Of a stretch of 64,000 nucleotides of DNA, positions 49,149 through 63,062 are shown piece by piece (the stretch's first letter is position 1; each line of letters begins with the position of its first letter). The position numbers and the translations under genes are program-made. Origin of the DNA: Bugulina stolonifera (lineage: Eukaryota; Bryozoa; Gymnolaemata; Cheilostomatida; Bugulidae); assembly GCA_935421135.1 (NCBI GenBank), contig OW285189.1:24554298-24618297 (forward strand), written 5' to 3'. The notes beneath the pieces are model-generated. The model had not been told where the DNA came from. It saw only the letters and a program-made list of their open reading frames with translations, and did no database searches.

Positions 49149-50333
49149 GTAGGTATCCTATTGTGTTTACTGATTGTTATGTTTGGGACTATAAATTATT
49201 GAAGGTAAATGGGCAGAGATTTCAGGAATTCCTGTGTATCACCCTTCCAACAAAGTTAAAATGTATTAAATCAGGGAAACTAAGCATTTGGGTGGAGGTG
49301 TTCAGTGTGAGTAGGCGGGGAACCACAATTTCAGCTGAGAATCAGGGAGTCTCCTGCTGAATCAGGAAGACTTGGTAAGCCTGATCGACTTGAATAGAAA
49401 AGAAGCCATAATAATATCTACATTATGCCGGCTACTGTTAGCATAGCAGGGTCTATTTAGTTGTACACTAGAATGGAAATTTTGAAGCGAAACTGGTTTT
49501 TGACATGCTGGTTTCACTACTCAACCTCCGGTACGGAATTTCTTACTCACCACCACCACCACCTGTTGAAGTATAACATATTCTATGGAAAAACTTACAG
49601 CTTTCTATCTGTATGCATCAAGGTTGACAGTTTGCTAGAATAATTTAGCATTAGTTGGCATTCTAAAATATGTACAGCCATACCTCATAGTATGAATGAC
49701 ATTTTATTGGCCTGGGTATCTATTTATCCAGTAGTATAGAAAACTAGCTGTTTAGATGTTTTGGTGCTGATTTTCTACTTTGTCTGGTTGAGCTGAATGG
49801 CCTCCTGGTTTTATATTGGAGGTATTGTTTGTTGAATAAAGTCCAGCACTGCAGTATTTCTTTTGTGATGTGTTGTTCCATTTAGGTAATCTATCTATGT
49901 GATGGATTCAGTTGTCTTTTTGTACTTGCTAATCACCCAATGTTAAACCAGATAAGAAATTTTACAGTCAACCTTCAACACATGTATTAAGTTTACGTAT
50001 GGGCCTATTTGACAGGTTTACATTTTTAGTTTTTACCACTTCCCTTGATGGTTCGGTCCAGCACTCACCAGTAGTTGTATATTCTAAGGAGTTGCTTCCT
50101 TTTGGTTTTGTGGGCGGAGCTAGTTGAGTACCATGTAATCTAGGTCAAGTGTGATTGTTCGTAGTACTAATCATCAATATTATGAGTTGAGTGTTCTCAG
50201 CATTCCTTCAGAGCACACACATACTTGCCACAGTATCAACGGCACATGTGCGCTTATCAAACACAGTGGCATTGTGTTCTCAAGTTGTTTAGACTAAGGT
50301 TTATTGGTACAGCAACTCTTTCATTGCCAGAGA

Positions 50334-53300
50334 ATGGCTAGTGCAAGCAAACGCTTAAATGAAAAACTTGCAAAGTACAATCATATATACGACGAGGAAG
50401 ATCAGCTACAGGCGACGTCAGTACATCCTCAACCTAAAGAACAAGCAGATGAACAACTCGCTGTAAATGGAGATGCCGCTGTGAATGGAAATGGCGAAAA
50501 AGAAGAAATGCCTGCAGCAGCAGCAAACAATTCGAATGAAAACAACAATGTTATCGAACCTGAACGGGTACCTGTTAAAAAAATAATGGAAAATGTAAGT
50601 GCGCATGTAAATGGCAGCGGTGTTACTGCGGTGTCTGATGATGACAGCATGCATAGAGGTTCTGGTGACGTTGGTGATGGTGTGGTGGTAACTAAACATA
50701 GTAACTCTACAAACCATGCTCCAATGTCCGACCATGTAAGTCTATTTACATGTATATGCTTTCCCTCTATCATTGTCCACTTGATGTTCTGCTATCCATA
50801 CGTAAGTGTGTTGTGTCCTATGCTATGCATATGGTTTGGTGCTACTAACGGTGTAATGGTGCCCTTATACAAGTGGTGTAAGTAGAAGCAGCTGGCTAAA
50901 TCAATGTTGTTGGGGAAACACTTGTGTTCAACTAAAGCTTAGAAATGTTGGTCTCTTGGTTGCCTAATATACAATGTACTTGTAGGTCTACACTACAGAT
51001 TTTTTGGCTGCCACTAATTTTTTTTATATTTTTAATGTGTTCGCCAACTAATTGGATTTGCTGACAATCTTCTGCAGGTAAAGATAGTTTGGTAGTTATT
51101 TTGGATACGTGGGAGACCAAAAGTGTGCACTGAGCAATGGCATTATCGTGCAATAGGTCTAGATAGCCCCTATATAGGCCTACTTATACGTCAAACAATT
51201 TCAACTCGAGGGTTTCAATAATACACTTTAGAGATAGCATCCAATTATACTGGTTGCTGTTACATGTAGTCAATGCTATGGTAGTGGCAGCCATCTTAAT
51301 TATATACCATTGTTTTGATATGTAAAACGTGCTGCAATATTTCCTCAAGATGTACACTGTGTAATAGTATAAATATCTAATCTTCTCCTGTGTAAGTTTT
51401 CCCACATAGTACTGTGCTCTTCACTCTAAGCTGCTTGCAAGCATCCTATTACACATAGATTACTAACACCCTCCTGTAATAGTATAATATAATTTTTTGA
51501 TTTTATTGAGGTTAATATTTCTGGAGTCTTAAATTTTGTGTCGTACTATCATATATTCAACCCTGGCTACTCCACTGTTTGACATTTGGCTGAAGTAGTG
51601 GAAGCTGATATGCTGATCATCTATCAAATATTTGTTCCACAGGGAAGACAATTACTGGCTATCAAACAATCACGTTGAGATATGTGAAAGGTGTAGTATC
51701 GGAGACAGATCTACTCATCCAATTGTGCTGGCATGCAGTCTACTTATTAGTTGAATAAATTTCCAATTGTTATTAGACTCCATCACATTCACCTACTCTT
51801 CTGGGAGTGTGACCTGATGCTGCATCTGCCGTGTGGGTACTTGTGAGTTGTCAATCTGGAGATACTGCCGAGTCAGCAGCAGAGAGTTTCATCTATAGGT
51901 TGTCAGGTGGAACATGGTTTGATTAATACCAAATGCTCTCCTTAGGATATAGGTAATAGCCTGTAGATTTTGGCTGAATTAATTAGCCACTGCAATTAAT
52001 TATCCTTCTGACATTTTAGTTGATGCTTCAAATCCTAATTTTCATACAGAGGATGTAATACATTTGCATATTTTGTTTGTAATAACAAGGCTAATGGAGT
52101 TGTTCTCTTATTAGTCCACCAGGACCAGAGCTGCCTTACATTCACATTGCAAAGTCAGTAACATGTGGAGTCGACTGTGAGAGAAGGAACTGATGATTCA
52201 AACAGTGGCTAGTTGATTTTTAAATTCTCAGATTATTAATATTGATAGTAGACTGTCAACACCCTGTACTAGTGGAGTTCAGCTTTTGTCAATTTCCACT
52301 CCCTTCTTCCATGTAAGACCAAACTGAACTGTTGCACTTTGGGACTGCTTCTCAGCCTCTCCTGTTTTTGTTGGCACACTAGTTAGATACTAATTCAAAT
52401 TGATCATATTATACAGTATTTATGAACAATGATGATTGTTACATAACAGTAGTAGTGGTAGTATAGATTCCACTTGTTTTATTGCATGTTGTTGGTTGAG
52501 ACTGTATATTGTTGGTTGTGCCTAGGTGAATTATCAGCACATATCAGACACAATCCATCCTTCCATCATCTTTGTCTTGCGGAGATCTTGGGTTGTAGGG
52601 TTGTATACTATCAGGGAATATCTAGTTCTAGTGTCAAGGGCACACTGAAGTCAGACCACAGCTGCAATAGTATCTATTATCTAACCTCAATGTTCATCAG
52701 TCACGCCTATAGCTGAGGTACCAGTAGATGATTTGGCAGTCATCTATTCTTAGATTTGGGCAGCACCACATTTGTGTCACTGCTGACATGAGTCATCATG
52801 ACTTTTTCTCACCAAAAGCTAAGTGGATCTCTCTCTTCCCAAATAATCTGTGGTCTAATCCCAAACGAATTGACCAAGTGGATAATTATAGAGCCACCCT
52901 AGCCTGCTGATATGGTGTGTACTCTAGTCTACTGATATGGTGTTTACTATGTGGTAGAGTATCACTACAAACTCTGTCAGTATGATACTGATACTCTGTT
53001 TTTGTGGTATTTATAGTTTGGCTGGAGGCCAGACGGTGGTGATCATTGCATTTGATTAAAAGTTGAAAATATTCAGTTGAAGGTATTCCGCAATGAATAA
53101 TTTTATTGCTGAATTGTAAGTCATGACAATGGTGGCCTACTTGCGGCTGCCTACCTGTCATATGGGGATAACTCTGTTACTACAGTTATAATTAATCCTC
53201 TAAATATATTCAACCTTGCAGGTTGTACAATGTAGCCTACAGGTAAGCAGATCAGTAGACGTGACATCTATGCTGAATGTTTTATAATATGGTTACTCAT

Positions 53301-56300
53301 ATCCAATATACATGTAGATAAACAAGCGGGAAGCCTTCCTGAAGGCTGGAGATGGACCCACCGGCAAGTACGAAGCTCCCTCCACCAAGTTTGACCCTTC
53401 TCTTAGAGAAAGAGATGGTAAAGCGGAGAAAATAGAGAAGTCTGGTCCTCTCTCGCAGAAGTCATCTGTAGGACCAGATGCTGGTCATAAGCTAGCTTCC
53501 CGAACAGAGTCCTCCAAATCATTGGCTGGCTATGTTGGTTTCGCTAATCTACCGAATCAGGTCTACCGCAAGTCTGTAAAGAGAGGTTTTGACTTCACGC
53601 TGATGTTTGCAGGTTGGTGTGAATATAAATATACTCTACTGTATTCAGTGATGTTATACTGCCTAAACTTCAGCTACATCCAGAATTAGAATAACTATGC
53701 TGGAGTTACTAACAATCAAGTAACTTTGGTATAATGACTATGTGTATCTTATGTTTGTTTGTCAGCTCAGTGGCAGGCAGAGAGTGGTATACAGATTGTC
53801 AATTCCGGTTCAGCTGTGCATATACTTGTATAATATGTGAAAGTCCTAACTTAAAAGTAGTCTGTATGGGCCATAAATTAGTGATGTGAGTTTTATCTGA
53901 TGAGAGAATAAAGATGATTGATAGAGTTCAGCATGCCTTGCCTTCCTTAAACTCCAGTGGCCTGTCTTCTCTACTTCTCTCCAAAAGAGCAGATTATATC
54001 TCTCTGTTATTAATTATCATACCCACATTCCTTCGGCCAGCTTCCATATGCACATACCACAGCCCTCAGCAGGTACTACCTCCAGGTACAGCTAGCACAC
54101 TTTTACACTAGTGAGTGTTTGATATAACTGGGAGAAATTCCTGGCATGTTTATGGTTAGCTAAGCTTACAGAGATGCAGTTTATCATCACACAATAGCCT
54201 ATCTGTTATCATTGGCTCTTGCGCTGTTTGGATTCCAACAATAACTCATGGATTCCTGCCAATATTGGAGATTTTAATACAGTTCTATCCTTGGGCAACT
54301 GCACAGCACTTTACTAGATAGTCATGCTTGCTGATGTCTATTTTCCCAGTACACTTGTCAAAGTTACACGAATTCATACAATAATATTGCAAGAGAAAAT
54401 GATGTGTCCTCTATATAACTGCAGTACTGCATACCTACTGCATACTTATTGCATCACCTGCCTATGATGTAATAATAAACTAATGTCCTTGTCCTTGCAA
54501 ATCACTGATTGGGTAATTATTAAACCATGGTTCTGTGTTGTAATCAAATACCTGTAATACCGACATCTACATTGGTTACACGCTAGTCAAGTATAGGATA
54601 TGTAATATTATTACCATAGGCATGTGTGGGATATTTCCTTCTGTCCACTGTACACAGTGTAATAGTGCTGGCACAGTCAGTGGTGCAGGTCTAATAGATA
54701 TATTACAAGTTGGTATATTATAATCACATGTTCTACAGTGTCTTCAGTCTCCACATACTGTTCTATACCTGTAGATAGTAGGGCACTGGGGTGCTACTAG
54801 CTACTAGGTATAGGGATAGTGGGTAGGGGCAGAGCCATTGGCTCTGGGTAGGGGTAGAGTGTTTACCCACCCTAATCTAATTAGTTTAATAGCCTCATTA
54901 TCACCAAGTGAAATCTAAAATCTCTCCTTTGCTATGATAGTTATAATAATTTAAAGCTCATAGCCATTCTAACATAGCCTATAATAGTCTAGTACTAGTT
55001 GGTAGTAGTATGTATGTGTATTATCTGCTAACAATAATATAGATTATAATTTATCCAATTAGTATAAATATAATAATATTATCAATAGGAACTGCATGTG
55101 CATTCTCATATATGTTATCCTATAGCTTTCAATAAGTCTATTGGATTAGATTCATTGGCTGAATAGAATAGAATATCATCCCTCAATACTAACAAAATCT
55201 ACATTCCATGCATTGTCACTAGTGCAGTGAATCAGTCTCATAACAACAATGTACATGATGTTATAATTTACTAGTTCCAAGTTCTAAATTGAATGCACAC
55301 TGACCAGCATACATGTAGGCCTACATGTATATATTGGATACTGACCAGTGGACACTAACCAGTGTACACTGACCAGTACTACATGTACATTTACACCACC
55401 TATCAATATAATAGATACCCATCCACTTTATCTTCCTACCACAAGTCACCTCACACCACTTGCACTTCTAACCAAAGTTGGAATTGTCTCATCTTCTAGG
55501 TAGTAAGGTTTTCCTGCTCCATTTGTCAGGTGTTAGCTGTAAGAGTTGTATATGCAGGCTACCATGTAGTTGCCGTATGGCTGTGCTATTGCAATGCTAT
55601 TGCAATACATACATGTTCATGTACTCTTATAGCTAATTGTGCTGTTTTATTGTTGTTTAGGAGAATCTGGATTAGGCAAGTCCACAATGATAAACTCTCT
55701 TTTCCTGTCTGAACTGTACAATGATCAGCACCCTGGGCCTTCACACAGAGCCAGGAAGACTGTACATGTAAGTACACATATGTACACATATATAGTACAG
55801 GTACATACACTTACATGTACATGTAATGTACTAAGTTAGTAGCAGATGGTGTACACTACTAAACTGTATGGTATTGAGCTATTAATATGATATTAGTTAT
55901 CATAATGCAATGGTAATGTGAGCATGTCTAGATACATTGGGAGGCTAAGCAGACATACCAGAGGGAATTATACACCCAGTAGACTGACTGATGGTAATAC
56001 ACTGGTGGTAATACACTGGTGGTAATACACTGGTGGTAATATACAGTGGTAATACACTGGTGGTAATACACTGGTGGTAATACACTGGTGGTAATACACT
56101 GGTGGTAAAACTGGTGGTAATACATAGTGGTGGTAATACATAGTGGTGGTAATACATAGTGGTGGTAATACACTGGTGGTAATATACTGGTGGTAATACA
56201 GATTATACTTAGTACTTTCAGACGCTCCTGCAATAGTATCTGTTCCACATGTGTGAGTGAGTACTTACATTGTATGTAACACAGTCAGTAGGTGATATAC

Positions 56301-59300
56301 AGTCAGTAGGTGATATACAGTCAGTAGGTGATGTACAGTGGATGCGTACGTACAGTAGATGCGTACGTACAGTAGATGCGTACGTACAGTAGATGCGTAC
56401 GTACAGTAGATGCGTACGTACAGTAGATGCGTACGTACAGTAGATGCGTACGTACAGTAGATGCGTACATGTACGTACAAGGCTATTACATGTAACTAGA
56501 CTGATTGTTTGTTCTGCAGATAAACTCTTCCCAAGTGCTGTTGAAAGAGAGCGGTGTACAGCTAAAACTAACGGTTGTGGATACACCTGGCTTTGGGGAT
56601 GAAGTCGACAACACAGACTGGTGAGTAGTGTGTAGCTGTCAGGGGGGACGACTCCACATGTCATTAGATATCCATGTACTACATAGTGATACTTTGGACA
56701 GTACACAGTCACTGTCCAACTCTAAAGTCTAAACTAGCAGCAGTCTCTTTATTACTCTGCCATACAGAGTGCTATTTGTTTTTTTTAGTTCATGCATATC
56801 AGTGTTGGTATACTTACATGTAGTAGATGAACTTTATTGGTGTTATTATCTACATGTAGATAGTATTACTTGCATGTGATGACAGATACACATCTTTCAA
56901 CTCTTCTATGTTTATAAATATTTAATTTGTTCAAGTAAATAGTACATGTTACTCACTGTAACTGTATAATATACACACTGTTACACACTGTAACTGTATA
57001 ATATACACACTGTAGCTGGAAACCACTCACCTCATATGTGGACACCAAGTATGAGGAATATCTCAATGCTGAGTCTAAGGTGAACAGGAAGACTATGCTT
57101 GATGATAACAGAGTGCACTGCTGTCTTTACTTTATATCACCTACAGGTCACAGGTACATATGTACTATATATCACCTACAGGTACATATGTACTATATAC
57201 CACTCTACTACAGGTACATATGTACTATATACCACTCCACTACAGGTACATATGTACTATATACCACTCTACTACAGGTACATATGTACTATATACCACT
57301 CCACTACAGGTACATATGTACTATATACCACTCTACTACAGGTACATATGTACTATATACCACTCCACTACAGGTACATATGTACTATATACCACTCCAC
57401 TACAGGTACATATGTACTATATACCACTCTACGTATATGTATTATACTACATGTTATACTGTATGAGCTGCAGTGGTCTTACTCAGTGGACCTGTTAGTG
57501 GTTGTCTTCTCTTTCCCCTTTCTAGTTGCCCAAGTAGTGTATTTAACTGTTATATTTTGTATACCATGAATGTGCTATGTTTAGTTTGTTCTTATATGCT
57601 GGTAGTGGATGCTTTGTGTACTCCACTGAACATTTACAGTGTACATTTATCTGACCTACCACTACCTACCTACTACTATTATACATGTATACCCATTACA
57701 CTATCATGCGCTGTTTGTTACAGTCTAAAACCACTAGATATAGAAGTAATGAAGAGATTACATGACAAGGTTAACATCATCCCCCTTATAGCCAAGGCAG
57801 ATTCACTCACACCGGAGGAGTGCAGGGACTTCAAGAAAAATGTAAGTATATGTACTACAGTTAACTATGTGTATTATATACAGTTTATATACATGTACTT
57901 CATATTATTATCATATGTTACATTCATATACAGCTAACTAACTATACCATGTACATTCTATAATAGCCAGTGTCCAGTGTCCCTAGTGCAACAGATGGTA
58001 CTAAGTTGACATATGGCACATGTGTATGTCAGCTGCTTGTTTCTATATGCAAGTATAATGAGGCACATCTAACTAGATGTCGTACCGTCATGAATGTCTA
58101 TATTGTGCTCTGCTGTTATATAATGATATGTACTGTATGTCAAGGTTAACTTCATACTGCTCTATTAGTATTAATCAGGTCAAGGGAGGGTAACTCTGGT
58201 ATGTTCACATAAATAAAATAATATAATGTATTATATATACATACATTATATTATATTCATGGACATGTAATACACCCAAATTACTATTTGATACACTCAT
58301 TATCTTTGCACTTTAAAAATTAGCATTTTAGGACAAAGATATTCTTGTGTAATACTTCAAAGGGAGGTCATTAGATACATGTATGCTATTGTTCATCTTA
58401 CCACAATATCCTTCAGCTACATGTATATGCATATCAATATTGTATTTGTCTCTTATCTATATGATATATAATGTTATCTGGTAGTGTAGTATATAGATGT
58501 AATACAAAGATGTATGTATAACATCATGTTTGCTCACACAGATACTAAATGAAATACAGAGGAATAACATAAAGATCTATGAATTCCCAGATGTTGATGA
58601 CGTGGAGGAGAACAAGGAACTTAAGAAACTGAAGGTCAGTGTAATGAGATATATAATATACTCGTAGATACATATTATAGATACATATTATAGATACATA
58701 TTATAGATACATATTATAGATACATATTATAGATACATATTATAGATACATATTATAGATACATATTATACATACATATTATACATACATATTATAGATA
58801 CATATTATAGATACATATTATAGATACATATTATAGATACATATTATAGATACATATTATACATACATATTATAGATACATATTATAGATACATATTATA
58901 GATACATATTATACATACATATTATAGATACATATTATAGATACATATTATAGATACATATTATAGATACATATTATAGATACATATTATAGATACATAT
59001 TATAGATACATATTATAGATACATATTATAGATACATATTATAGATACATATTATAGATACATATTATACATACATATTATACATACATATTATAGATAC
59101 ATATTATAGATACATATTATAGATACATATTATAGATACATATTATAGATACATATTATACATACATATTATAGATACATATTATAGATACATATTATAG
59201 ATACATATTATAGATACATATTATAGATACATATTATAGATACATATTATAGATACATATTATAGATACATATTATACATACATATTATAGATACATATT

Positions 59301-62300
59301 ATAGATACATATTATAGATACATATTATAGATACATATTATACATACATATTATAGATACATATTATAGATACATATTATAGATACATATTATAGATACA
59401 TATTATAGATACATATTATAGATACATAATATGTTATAATATAATATGTTATTATATCAATGCATAATGTTGTATTACTAGTGATAATACTCTGTCTGTC
59501 TTATCTGGCTAGTAAATGAACTTATTATAATAATAGTTGTAACTGTGTCACAGTATATTATTATTAACCGAGTCATGGTGGGATGGTGAAATCTACACAT
59601 TCATAAAGTTTTGCGTAATTTGTATTTTAGTGTTTAATTTTTCAGTAAATAATATGTAAATTTCTTCCCACAAATCTGTCAATAGGAAATAATTGATACA
59701 CAATTTCTGGTAGAACAGCCAACCAATCAACAGGTGACACAGGCTGGTGATTGTTCTGTCATCCAGCTTCACCGCGGAATGTCAAACCTGACTTCTCAGC
59801 CAAAATTTTAATAAACAGAATGAAAACAATGTTGACGGAATGTTTCAATGGAATTAGCTACATGTGGTGTCTAAGCTAATAGCAGTATTAATAATATTAT
59901 GTGACTGATATTAACTAATAGCAGTATTAGTATGTGACTGATATTAGCTAATAGCAGTAATAGTATGTGACTGATATTAGCTAATAGCAGTATTAGTATG
60001 TGACTGATATTAGCTAATAGCAGTATTAGTATGTGACTGATATTAGCTAATAGCAGTATTAGTATGTGACTGATATTAGCTAATAGCAGTATTAGTATGT
60101 GACTGATATTAGCTAATAGCAGTAATAGTATGTGACTGATATTAGCTAATAGCAGTATTAGTATGTGACTGATATTAGCTAATAGCAGTATTAGTATGTG
60201 ACTGATATTAGCTAATAGCAGTAATAGTATGTGACTGATATTAGCTAATAGCAGTATTAGTATGTGACTGATATTAGCTAATAGCAGTATTAGTATGTGA
60301 CTGATATTAGCTAATAGCAGTATTAGTATGTGACTGATATTAGCTAATAGCAGTATTAGTATGTGACTGATATTAGCTAATAGCAGTAATAGTATGTGAC
60401 TGATATTAGCTAATAGCAGTATTAGTATGTGACTGATATTAGCTAATAGCAGTATTAGTATGTGACTGATATTAGCTAATAGCAGTATTAGTATGTGACT
60501 GATATTAGCTTAGTACCTTACCTGGTTATGCTGTATGTTATACTGTAATATTATATACCCTCACTGTTATACATGCAGGAGAGAGTACCATTCGCTGTGG
60601 TTGGTAGTAATCACGTGTTAGATATCAATGGGAAGAAGGTACGAGGTAGACAGTATCCCTGGGGTACTGTAGATGTAGATAATTTGGTACACAACGACTT
60701 CTTAGCACTCAGAGATATGCTCATCAGGTAAGACTAGTTGCTTGGTGGTAGAGATACTAGTATGCTATCTAGGACCGACTGTTAGGTTAATAGCTAACTT
60801 GGAGTTATCATTTCTTGCTCATCAGAATGCATTATTGCTCTATTCCTCCTATTAAATAATTGCTGTATTGACTGGCTGGTTTATACTATAGAGGGAGGGC
60901 AACTCTTCACTTACTATTACTATAATCTACACTATTGTACTTTGACTATTATTGTTATAGATATAGGCTGACCTGTAGTATTACTTGTGTATATTTATGT
61001 TGTATGTTTCTGTTTCAGAACACACATGCAAGACCTGAAGGATGTTACCAATAATGTACACTATGAGAATTTCAGATATAAGAAACTAGCGGATGTATCT
61101 GCTACTGACGGAGGAGGGAACATTAGTGAAAGTGACAGGTCAGTGTGTACCCCCACCCCCCCCCCCCCCCCCCCGTCTGGTATGATGTTGTGTATGTGGT
61201 GCACCATAGTATAGTGAACCATGGAGTGGTCTACCATAGTGTGGTGTGGTGTACTAATATGGTAAACTGTGTACCAGGGATATAATATGATATACACTCT
61301 ATCAACTCTACTCTTATAACTTCCACTACCCAATAGCTGGTGAGAATGTCATTATTATGGTACACAAATTAATTTTCTAAGAATATGTCACATTAATCAC
61401 CTGTCAGCATTACTTAATAGTTATAATCATATTTATTAGAGTTAAAATTTTTCCAAATTAAATTAAATGCCTTGCTGTATCAGTATATCCTATACCATCG
61501 TTTCTCTTTTTTAGTGAAATGTGTTGGTATATTGATGTGATACAAGTGCAGTATATCATAATGTAACATATTGGTGCTACAATACGTGTGCCATAGCAAC
61601 ATTATACCTATGAAACCGTTTACATTGTATATGTATATGTATATGTACGTATTTACCTAATCTACTGTACAAGTATACCACCCAACCCACTGTATATGTA
61701 TATTATCTGTTCATGATGTATATTATTATGTAATATATTAAACTACCATTTACTGTACCGTATACTCTTGTATTACCTACTATACTACATACTCTTATAG
61801 TACTCCTAATATACTACATACTCTAGTATTACCTACTACGTATACTGTATACATGTGTATTACCTACGTATACTGTATACATGTGTATTACCTACTATAC
61901 TGTATACATGTGTATTACCTACTATACTGTATACATGTGTATTACTGTATTACCTACTATACTGTATACATATGTATTACTGTATTACCTACTATACTGT
62001 ATACATATGTATTACCTACTATACCGTACACTGTAGTGATCCACTAACTCAGATGGAGCACCAGAAGAATGAGCATAAGCAGAAAATGAAGAAGATGGAA
62101 GCAGAGATGGAACAAGTGTTTGAGATGAAGGTGAAGGAGAAGATGCAGAAACTATCAGACTCTGAGGCAGATGTGAGTCGACTAACTTGATATACATGAC
62201 GTACATGTACATGTATATTAGTAGTACAATTGTAGTGATTTGGTGGAGTAGTTTAAAGTTCAGAGTTGTCCCCTCGCTTAAAGAGAATAACAGGAGAGAG

Positions 62301-63062
62301 CAACTCCAAACTCATGTCCTGTAATCAGTGATTTGAACTGGAGTTTTGCTTTTTTCAATATAATAGTAATTCATGTGTATATACATATACATCTACCAAA
62401 TGTACTCTACCATGTGATGTGCTGTTCTAAGCATGTGTATATACATATACATCTACCAGTGTACTCATGTTACGTGTTGTTCTAAGCATGTATATATACA
62501 TGTACATGTACATCTACCAATGTACTCTACCATGTGATGTGTTGTTCTAGCTGGCCAAGAGAGCCGAGCAGATGAAAAAGAGTCTGGAGCAGCAGGAGGC
62601 AGATCTCAGTGAGAAGAGGAAAGCATTTGAACTGGAGAAAGCTGCCTGGGAGAGCCAATACAAAAGTGGAGAGCATGAGCACATGTAAGTAACTAGTTAC
62701 ACTTACATAATTACTGTAGTACATACAGACCTACAATGGCTCTTCCAAGACTCTCCAATTTGGAGTTGTCTTCAATATGGACAAAACGATTTCAAAGACC
62801 ATACAGAAATTGTTGGGTCTATATATGGACATTGGTTGATTTGAAGGTAACAATAACTATATAAAAATCAATTTTGGCAAAGTCATTAATACATAATTTA
62901 TGCTGTAGATATAATGAACTATCTGCTCAATTGTAATGTTAACTACAGAGAAGTTGTTCTTGTAAAAGGTTGCCATTTTATACAAGTTTTATCTACATGT
63001 GTACATACATATTGTGTATTTTCAGCTCAATGAAAGGGAAAAAGAAGGGATTATTTAACTAA
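50334..63062 (+). CDS. SEPT7: Septin 7-type GTPase (12 exons in the longest form)
   Basis: Exons: 50334-50735 (alternative first exon c, 134 codons), 53318-53612, 55661-55767, 56520-56620, 57016-57153, 57724-57841, 58542-58634, 60579-60727, 61019-61138, 62037-62172, 62551-62684, 63026-63062 (stop TAA); 609 aa. The body begins near [20 protein letters not shown] and has every septin landmark: P-loop GESGLGKST (about 233-241), DTPGFGD (289-295), AKAD (371-374), the septin unique element with RGRQYPWG, then [20 protein letters not shown] long C-terminal coiled coil follows (about 508-597; [19 protein letters not shown]) and a basic end KGKKKGLFN. The sequence follows animal SEPT7 almost residue by residue, including [11 protein letters not shown]. 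Septin 7 caps and bridges hetero-oligomers in membrane-bound filaments used in cytokinesis and cortex shape. The N-terminal extension before the GTPase is far longer than in human SEPT7, acidic and disordered. Confidence 0.93.
50736..53317. other. Septin intron 1
   Basis: 2.6-kb intron after the third candidate first exon. No coding sequence or element recognised; contains a small CTACTGATATGGTGT repeat at about 52915-52945. Confidence 0.45.
55985..56210 (+). repeat. 14-bp minisatellite (GGTGGTAATACACT)
   Basis: About 15 tandem units with small indels, in the septin intron between 55767 and 56520. Confidence 0.9.
56280..56475 (+). repeat. Two adjacent short minisatellites
   Basis: Three copies of CAGTCAGTAGGTGATATA are followed by about eight copies of a 17-bp unit (GTACGTACAGTAGATGC). 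They end 45 bp before the septin exon at 56520. Confidence 0.9.
57140..57432 (+). repeat. ~32-bp minisatellite starting at a septin splice donor
   Basis: About nine units built on CTACAGGTACATATGTACTA. The first copy is the exon end itself (the CACAG|GTACAT donor at 57153/57154), so each unit carries a CTACTACAG|GTACAT junction that resembles both a 3' and a 5' splice site. Confidence 0.9.
58655..59430 (+). repeat. 13-bp satellite-like array (AGATACATATTAT)
   Basis: Roughly 59 nearly identical units, with a C variant (CATACATATTAT) recurring at intervals. Begins about 20 bp after the septin donor at 58634. Confidence 0.95.
59877..60512 (+). repeat. 33-bp minisatellite, about 19 units
   Basis: Unit TAGTATGTGACTGATATTAG followed by CTAATAGCAGTAT. 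The only common variant is GTAATAG for GTATTAG. Ends 66 bp before the septin exon at 60579. Confidence 0.95.
61850..62036 (+). repeat. Variable ~26-bp minisatellite ending in a septin acceptor
   Basis: About seven units based on GTATTACCTACTATACTGTA. The last unit (ACCGTACACTGTAG) forms the 3' splice site of the exon at 62037. Confidence 0.85.

Noticed and set aside
55928..56712. Minus-strand frames of 106-164 codons
   Set aside because: They read the antisense of intronic minisatellites and a septin exon.
57038..57569. Open frames in all three forward frames, up to 156 codons
   Set aside because: Only the first part is the septin exon; the rest is the intronic repeat read in each frame.
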